Of a stretch of DNA of 12,078 nt, positions 7,631 to 12,078 are shown piece after piece (within the stretch, counting starts at the first letter, position 1; the number at the start of each line of letters is the position of its first letter). The notes under the pieces were generated by a model. It saw only the letters and a list, made by a program, of their open reading frames with translations. It was not told the DNA's origin and did no database searches. The translations under genes and the position numbers were made by a program. The stretch is from Holosporaceae bacterium (GTDB lineage: Bacteria; Pseudomonadota; Alphaproteobacteria; UBA3830), in contig JAISHN010000081.1 in the NCBI GenBank assembly GCA_031262635.1, forward strand, positions 1 through 12,078. Direction: 5' to 3'.

Positions 7631-7666
7631 TTTATAAAAATATGTCGCCGTTCCATAACCGCGCAA
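7631..7666 (-). promoter_or_regulatory. Weak promoter candidates for the pyrBC-carAB operon
   Basis: The 177-bp gap between pyrB and lon has two overlapping sigma-70-like pairs on the minus strand. One is TTGCGC (7661-7666) with an 18-bp spacer to TATTTT (7637-7642). The other is TTATGG (7653-7658) with a 16-bp spacer to TATAAA (7631-7636). Neither is strong. Use of either would leave a leader of roughly 110 nt before pyrB. That leader holds small hairpins, for example CTGT-TTTAG-ACAG, but no clear terminator with a U-run, so I do not claim attenuation. I see no terminator after lon, so readthrough from clpX-lon is also possible. Confidence 0.22.
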
Positions 7667-7690
7667 GTAAAAACCAATGACGGAAGAAGG

Positions 7691-10000
7691 TTACCCTCTA
7701 GCCAACGCGGCGTTTAAAACGTCGTCGACGGTTTCGGCCTTAACGACGGTCATGCTATCCAAAACTGATTGCGGGATTTCTTCTAAATCCGATTCGTTGT
7801 CTTTTGGAATGATAACGGTTTGAATGCCTTCCCTATGAGCCGCGAGGAGTTTTTCTTTCAGGCCGCCGATGGGTAGAACTCGACCGCGTAGGCTTATCTC
7901 TCCCGTCATGGCGACTTCTTTTCTAACCGGAATCGACGTAAGCGACGAGACTATTCCGGTGACCATCGCGACTCCGGCGGACGGACCGTCTTTCGGCGTA
8001 GCTCCTTCCGGCACGTGTATGTGAAAGTCCGTGGTTTCAAAAACTCTCGGATTGATTCCAAAAGCCGAAGACCTGGATTTTACGAAACTCAACGCCGCTT
8101 GAATCGACTCTTGCATAACGTCGCCAAGCTTTCCGGTCAACGTCGTTTTGCCTTTTCCAGGAACGTTGACGGTTTCTATCGACAATATCTCGCCGCCAAC
8201 TTCCGTCCACGCTAAGCCGGTGACTACGCCGACTAGGTTTTTGTCCTCCAAACCGAGTCGTTTGAATTTCTCGATTCCGGCGTATTTTTCTAAATTGTCG
8301 ATCGTGATTTCTATCTTAGTTTTATTGGGATTTTCGGTCAGCTCTTTTACGGATTTCCTCGCAAGCTTCGCGATTTCTCTTTCCAGCGTTCGCACTCCGG
8401 CTTCTCGCGTGTAATTTTGGATCAACGATATTAGCGCTTCGTCGGTTATAGAAAACTCGCTTTTTTTCAAGCCGTTTTCCTCAAGCTGCCTAGGAATGAG
8501 ATGTCGTTTCGCAATTTCTTTCTTTTCCTGCTCCGTATAGCCTGAAAGTCGTATGATTTCCAGTCTATCCAGCAGCGGGCTTGGCATATTGTAAGAGTTG
8601 GCCGTAGCGATGAACATAACGTCCGACAGATCGTAGTCGACTTCTAAGTAATGGTCGTTGAAAGCCGAATTCTGCTCGGGATCCAGAGCTTCCAGCAAAG
8701 CGCTGGCCGGATCGCCTTTCCAATCGGCGCCGACTTTGTCGATCTCGTCCAACAAAAACAGCGGATTGCAGGATTTTGCCTTTTTCATGCCGGAGATAAT
8801 TTTTCCAGGCATGGATCCTATGTAAGTTCTGCGATGTCCTCTGATTTCAGACTCGTCTCTAACTCCTCCGAGCGAGAACTTGACGTAGTTTCGCCCCGTC
8901 GCTTCTGCGATCGATTTAGCGAGCGAGGTTTTTCCGACTCCAGGAGGGCCTATGAAGCACAAAACGGAGCCTTTTATTTTTCCAACGCGATTTTGAACGG
9001 CAAGGAATTCTAAAATCCTTTCTTTGACTTTTTCCAAGCCGTAATGGTCTCGATCGAGGATGCGTTTAGCCTCTTTTATATCCTTTTTTACTTTTGTTTT
9101 GCTTTTCCAAGGAAGACTAGTCAGCCAATCTAGATAATTGCGAACGACGGTCGCTTCGGGAGACATTTGCGGCGTGTTTCTCAGTTTTTTAAGCTCCGCG
9201 TCAAACTTCTCTCGAGCTTCCGGCGAGAATTTTATCTTTTTCGCCTTATCCTCTAGTTCTTTCGTTTCGTCGACAACCGCCGCGCCGTCGGGATCGCCAA
9301 GTTCTTTCTGGATGGCTTTCATCTGTTCGTTTAGATAGTACTCTTTTTGAGTCTTCTCCATTTGCTTTTTGACGCGGTTTCGGATTTTGCGTTCGACGTG
9401 GATAACTTCGATTTCCGACTCAAGTATGGCCATGAGCTTTTCAAATCTTTTGGCCGTGTTCGTTTCGCTTAATAGAGCCTGTTTATCTTCTATCCGCAGG
9501 ACTAAATGCGCTGAAACGACGTCGATCAAATCGTCCATAGACTCGATGCCTCTAATTGCGGTGACGGTGTCTATCGATATTCTTCTGTTCAGTTTCGCAT
9601 AATTCTCAAACTGATCCATAATGGAGCGACGATATGCTTCAAATTCAAGAGGATCCTTGATTTCTTTAGCTTTTAGAATCTCATATTCGGCGGAGTAGTA
9701 GTCTTTTTCATCGATGAATTCTTTGACGGCGGCTCTTTGAATGCCTTCGACGAGGACTTTTACAGTTCCGTCCGGCAAACGCAGCATTTGCAGAATATTG
9801 CCCAGAACGCCGACTTTGTACATATCTTCGAACGAAGGATCGTCGTTATGCGGACTTTTTTGAGTCAGCATAATGACTTTTTTATCCTTTGCCATAGCCG
9901 CTTCTATAGCGCAGATAGACTTAGAGCGACCGACAAAAAGAGGAACGACGACATGGGGAAAAACTACTATATCTCGTATCGACAATACTGGACGACTCAA
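7691..10000 (-). CDS. lon: ATP-dependent protease Lon
   Basis: Lon is the cytosolic hexameric AAA+ protease that removes damaged and regulatory proteins. The 769 residues contain, in order, the LON substrate-recognition domain (about 1-195; SIRDIVVFPHVVVPLFVGR), a long helical/coiled-coil segment (about 195-300), the AAA+ domain with Walker A GPPGVGKT at 351-358 and Walker B FLLDEID at 415-421, and the S16 protease domain with catalytic Ser674 in KDGPSAG and Lys717 in GGLKEK. The Ser-Lys spacing of 43 equals that of E. coli Lon. The start is TTG, supported by AGGAG six bases upstream and by the family N-terminus. It follows the clpX stop by 9 bp in the same frame, so the two are surely cotranscribed. 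Confidence 0.98.
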   Translation of the reverse strand: MSRPVLSIRDIVVFPHVVVPLFVGRSKSICAIEAAMAKDKKVIMLTQKSPHNDDPSFEDMYKVGVLGNILQMLRLPDGTVKVLVEGIQRAAVKEFIDEKDYYSAEYEILKAKEIKDPLEFEAYRRSIMDQFENYAKLNRRISIDTVTAIRGIESMDDLIDVVSAHLVLRIEDKQALLSETNTAKRFEKLMAILESEIEVIHVERKIRNRVKKQMEKTQKEYYLNEQMKAIQKELGDPDGAAVVDETKELEDKAKKIKFSPEAREKFDAELKKLRNTPQMSPEATVVRNYLDWLTSLPWKSKTKVKKDIKEAKRILDRDHYGLEKVKERILEFLAVQNRVGKIKGSVLCFIGPPGVGKTSLAKSIAEATGRNYVKFSLGGVRDESEIRGHRRTYIGSMPGKIISGMKKAKSCNPLFLLDEIDKVGADWKGDPASALLEALDPEQNSAFNDHYLEVDYDLSDVMFIATANSYNMPSPLLDRLEIIRLSGYTEQEKKEIAKRHLIPRQLEENGLKKSEFSITDEALISLIQNYTREAGVRTLEREIAKLARKSVKELTENPNKTKIEITIDNLEKYAGIEKFKRLGLEDKNLVGVVTGLAWTEVGGEILSIETVNVPGKGKTTLTGKLGDVMQESIQAALSFVKSRSSAFGINPRVFETTDFHIHVPEGATPKDGPSAGVAMVTGIVSSLTSIPVRKEVAMTGEISLRGRVLPIGGLKEKLLAAHREGIQTVIIPKDNESDLEEIPQSVLDSMTVVKAETVDDVLNAALARG

Positions 10001-10006
10001 TGCAAG

Positions 10007-10011
10007 CTCCT
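10007..10011 (-). promoter_or_regulatory. Ribosome binding site deciding the lon TTG start, overlapping the clpX stop
   Basis: On the minus strand the sequence reads TAGGAG-CTTGCA-TTG. AGGAG overlaps the clpX TAG stop and sits six bases before the TTG. No ATG lies nearby that would give a family-like Lon N-terminus. Ribosomes ending clpX would cover this site, which suggests coupled translation. Confidence 0.75.
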
Positions 10012-11266
10012 AGGCGAATCCGCCGCTTTTAACTTTGCCGCATTTTAATATAGGTTCGCTCTTTCCTTCAATAACGTCTTTCGTAATTATTACCTCTTCA
10101 ACGTCTTTCCAAGACGGAAGCTCGTACATTATGTCGAGTAAAACGAACTCCATTATCGATCTCAAGCCCCTAGCTCCAGTTTTCCGTTCAAGAGCCTGCT
10201 TAGCTACGGCCTGTATCGCGTCTTCCGAGAAGCTCAGCGAAACGCCTTCCATAGCGAACAATTTTTGATATTGCTTCACGAGAGCGTTTTTAGGCTCCGT
10301 TAGAATCGAGATCAACGCCTCTTCGTCAAGGTCGTTCAAAGTCGCGACTACTGGAACGCGTCCTATAAACTCCGGTATCAGCCCGTATTTTAATAAATCC
10401 TCCGGCTCAACCTTCGCTAAAAGCTCGCCGGCGGCTTGGTCGTTTTTATTTTTGATATCCGCTTCAAATCCGATTGAAGACTTGTCGCCGCGAGAAGCGA
10501 TAATCTTATCCAGTCCGGCGAACGCTCCGCCGCATATGAATAATATATTAGTAGTGTCGACTCGCAAAAACTCCTGCTGCGGATGTTTTCTGCCGCCTTG
10601 CGGAGGAACGGACGATATCGTGCCTTCCATTATTTTCAGCAAAGCCTGCTGAACTCCTTCGCCGGACACGTCTCTAGTTATAGACGGATTTTCAGATTTT
10701 CTGGAAATTTTATCTATCTCGTCGATATAAACTATTCCTCTCTGAGCTTTTTCAACGTTATAATCCGCGGCTTGCAGCAATTTTACTATAATGTTCTCAA
10801 CGTCTTCGCCGACATATCCGGCTTCCGTCAAAGTCGTCGCGTCGGCCATTGTAAACGGCACGTCGATGATCTTTGCAAGCGTTTGAGCTAGCAGAGTTTT
10901 TCCAGTTCCAGTCGGCCCGATCAGCAAAATATTCGACTTCGCCAGCTCTACGTCCGAACTTTTAGAAGCGTGGGCTAATCTTTTGTAATGATTGTAAATT
11001 GCGACTGAAAGAACTTTTTTAGCCTGCGTCTGCCCTATTATATAGTCGTCCAACGTTTTGCAAATTTCTTGCGGAGACGGAAGAGAGGAGCCTTTTCCCT
11101 TAACCGTCGGATTCGATTGAACGTCCGAGATTATTCCGGCGCAGAGTTCTATGCACTCATTGCAAATGTAAACGGTCGGCCCGACTATGAGTTTATTCAC
11201 CTCGTGCTGAGTCTTCCCGCAAAATGAGCAGCGTAAAATTTCTTCGCCGTCTCCCATTTTTCCCAT
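10010..11266 (-). CDS. clpX: ATP-dependent Clp protease ATP-binding subunit ClpX
   Basis: ClpX is the AAA+ unfoldase that feeds tagged proteins to the ClpP peptidase. The 418-residue protein starts with the zinc-binding domain (Cys13, Cys16, Cys35, Cys38; CSFC and CNEC), used for dimerisation and adaptor or substrate binding. Walker A GPTGTGKT is at 117-124, the pore-1 loop GYVG at 150-153, Walker B IVYIDEID at 178-185 and the RKH pore loop at 226-228. The IGF loop that docks on ClpP is at 265-267, so a ClpP partner is expected although no clpP is in the window. The ATG at 11266 has a strong ribosome site, AGGAGG, five bases upstream, which favours it over the second Met at residue 4. It is the first gene of the clpX-lon pair and divergent from hscB. 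Confidence 0.98.
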   Translation of the reverse strand: MGKMGDGEEILRCSFCGKTQHEVNKLIVGPTVYICNECIELCAGIISDVQSNPTVKGKGSSLPSPQEICKTLDDYIIGQTQAKKVLSVAIYNHYKRLAHASKSSDVELAKSNILLIGPTGTGKTLLAQTLAKIIDVPFTMADATTLTEAGYVGEDVENIIVKLLQAADYNVEKAQRGIVYIDEIDKISRKSENPSITRDVSGEGVQQALLKIMEGTISSVPPQGGRKHPQQEFLRVDTTNILFICGGAFAGLDKIIASRGDKSSIGFEADIKNKNDQAAGELLAKVEPEDLLKYGLIPEFIGRVPVVATLNDLDEEALISILTEPKNALVKQYQKLFAMEGVSLSFSEDAIQAVAKQALERKTGARGLRSIMEFVLLDIMYELPSWKDVEEVIITKDVIEGKSEPILKCGKVKSGGFA

Positions 11267-11271
11267 CTATA

Positions 11272-11277
11272 CCTCCT
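11272..11277 (-). promoter_or_regulatory. Strong ribosome binding site of clpX
   Basis: AGGAGG on the minus strand is followed by TATAG and the ATG at 11266. It is the best Shine-Dalgarno match in the window and fixes the clpX start at the first of two nearby Met codons. Confidence 0.8.
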
Positions 11278-11288
11278 CAATTCGGCTT

Positions 11289-11317
11289 ACAATAACGATA
11301 TTCTCACAAATATTCAA
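11289..11317 (-). promoter_or_regulatory. Candidate sigma-70-type promoter of clpX-lon
   Basis: On the minus strand TTGAAT (11312-11317) and TATTGT (11289-11294) are separated by 17 bp, each matching four of six consensus bases. Transcription would begin near 11282, leaving a leader of about 16 nt that just includes the ribosome site. I see no convincing heat-shock (CCCCAT-type) -10 box, although such control is common for these genes. Confidence 0.4.
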
Positions 11318-11473
11318 AGAAACATTTAATATCGCGATTTTTTTTGAAACAAGCGAGGAATATTATTGAAAATCCTCCATTTCTAACTCTCCCTCCGCTT
11401 TCGCGCGGAATTGTCCAAATAAAAAGCCAGCGATCTGCAAAAATGACGAGAAGCGTAAAATCCATTATTTACG

Positions 11474-11502
11474 TTGCCCCAAAAATAACGAGGCGGTAGA
11501 CT
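11474..11502 (+). promoter_or_regulatory. Weak candidate promoter close to hscB
   Basis: TTGCCC (11474-11479), a 17-bp spacer and TAGACT (11497-11502) lie just before hscB, each box matching four of six consensus bases. The expected start of transcription would fall at or next to the A of the ATG at 11509, which would make a leaderless message. The remainder of the 242-bp divergent gap shows only a short hairpin-like CCGC...GCGG near 11396-11408 and no other recognised site. Confidence 0.2.
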
Positions 11503-11508
11503 CTCGCC

Positions 11509-11967
11509 ATGAATTACTTTGAACTTCTCGGAATTCCAGTCGCTTATAAAATCGACGAAGCGACTCTAACTAAATTGTATTTGCAAAAGCAGTCGCGGGT
11601 TCATCCCGACGTTAGCGAATCGGGACGCGAAGAGTCCGCGGCGTTAAACGTCGCTTACAAGGCTCTTTTGGATCCGTTAGAACGAGCGAAGCATTTTCTT
11701 GAAGTCCGCGGAATTACGAACGCGGACGAATTGGAGCCGCAGTTTGTTTCGGAAGCTTTTATTATCCGCGAAGAATACAGTTCTCTAAAAGCGTTAGAGG
11801 ATAAAAAGAATTTTCAGAATGAATTGTCTAGACGGATTTCAGAATTAATCGCGACGCTGTACAATCTCGAAAATAATTTAGGCGAATTTCGCAAAAATTA
11901 CGGGTTCGCGCGGTTTATCGGCTCTTTTTTGGAAAAAGTAAAAGCGGATGTTTACGGTTGGAATTGA
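11509..11967 (+). CDS. hscB: Fe-S cluster assembly co-chaperone HscB (J-domain protein)
   Basis: HscB brings the scaffold IscU to HscA and stimulates its ATPase during Fe-S cluster transfer. The 152-residue protein begins MNYFELLGIPVAYKIDEATL, the usual HscB start. Its J domain (about 1-70) has the essential HPD triad at 32-34. The C-terminal three-helix IscU-binding domain (about 75-150) includes FIIREEYSSL, like the REEL segment of the family, and ends with ARFIGSFLEKV. It is slightly shorter than the 171 residues of E. coli HscB. There is no good ribosome site; GAGGCGG lies too far upstream (about 13 bp from the ATG). It overlaps hscA by 20 bp. Confidence 0.93.
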   Translation: MNYFELLGIPVAYKIDEATLTKLYLQKQSRVHPDVSESGREESAALNVAYKALLDPLERAKHFLEVRGITNADELEPQFVSEAFIIREEYSSLKALEDKKNFQNELSRRISELIATLYNLENNLGEFRKNYGFARFIGSFLEKVKADVYGWN

Positions 11968-12078
11968 TCTTGGCACGACGGCTTCGGTCGTCGCGTTCGT
12001 TAAAGACGGCTCGCCGGTCGTTATAAAAATCGACGACGCGGCGACGACTCCATCCGTCGTTAATTATTCGAAAAACGC
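11948..12078 (+). CDS. hscA: Hsp70-type chaperone HscA, N-terminal fragment cut by window edge
   Basis: 43 codons are visible: MFTVGIDLGTTASVVAF, then a conserved start of the Hsp70 ATPase domain ending TPSVVNYSKN. GIDLGTT is the phosphate-1 loop of Hsp70 proteins. Overlap with hscB by 20 bp points to HscA, which works with HscB on IscU, rather than DnaK. An in-frame TAA at 11939-11941 lies two codons before the ATG, so this start is the only ATG possible and the protein lacks the N-terminal extension of about 15 residues seen in E. coli HscA. The motif reads TTAS where most Hsp70s have TTNS. The rest of the gene is outside the window. Confidence 0.88.
   Translation, partial: MFTVGIDLGTTASVVAFVKDGSPVVIKIDDAATTPSVVNYSKN

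Noticed and set aside
7577..7690. Pyrimidine attenuator or riboswitch before pyrB
   Set aside because: Short hairpins occur, but there is no stem followed by a U-run and no recognisable PyrR-binding or riboswitch layout.
1..12078. CRISPR arrays, tRNA or rRNA genes, IS elements with transposase, toxin-antitoxin or phage genes
   Set aside because: None is visible. Gaps are short (the longest is about 295 bp) and are explained by the repeat element and promoter regions.

Overview
The window looks like chromosomal DNA of a Gram-negative proteobacterium. The ISC co-chaperones HscB and HscA sit together, clpX lies directly upstream of lon, and Lon and ClpX read like proteobacterial, most likely alphaproteobacterial, proteins. 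That placement comes from family resemblance by eye, not from a search. The DNA is of middle GC content and favours codons containing TCG or CGA. All genes are housekeeping except the glycosyltransferase end at the left edge.

Layout from left to right. (1) The C-terminal part of a family-4 glycosyltransferase (plus strand, cut by the window edge). (2) A 295-bp gap between convergent genes that carries a palindromic repeat. (3) A four-gene minus-strand operon for the first three steps of pyrimidine synthesis, in transcription order pyrB-pyrC-carA-carB, with every gene overlapping the next. CarAB makes carbamoyl phosphate, PyrB joins it to aspartate, and PyrC closes the ring to dihydroorotate. 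(4) A 177-bp leader/spacer. (5) A minus-strand clpX-lon pair encoding the ATPase unfoldase of ClpXP and the Lon protease. (6) A 242-bp divergent promoter region. (7) A plus-strand hscB-hscA pair for Fe-S cluster transfer; hscA runs off the right edge.

The most notable feature is a roughly 98-bp imperfect palindrome lying in frame inside carB (2650-2747), which adds about 30 residues between two domains of the enzyme. A diverged relative with the same architecture lies between the convergent genes at 683-775. Both have a long outer stem, a small side hairpin GGGC-GNA-GCCC on one arm only, an inner stem and a loop. This resembles the Rickettsia palindromic elements known to enter protein-coding genes in frame. 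Smaller points are a clpX stop codon and lon TTG start in the same frame only three codons apart, a better-supported TTG start inside pyrC, and an hscA with an unusual phosphate-loop residue. I found no tRNA, rRNA, CRISPR array, IS element or new gene system.
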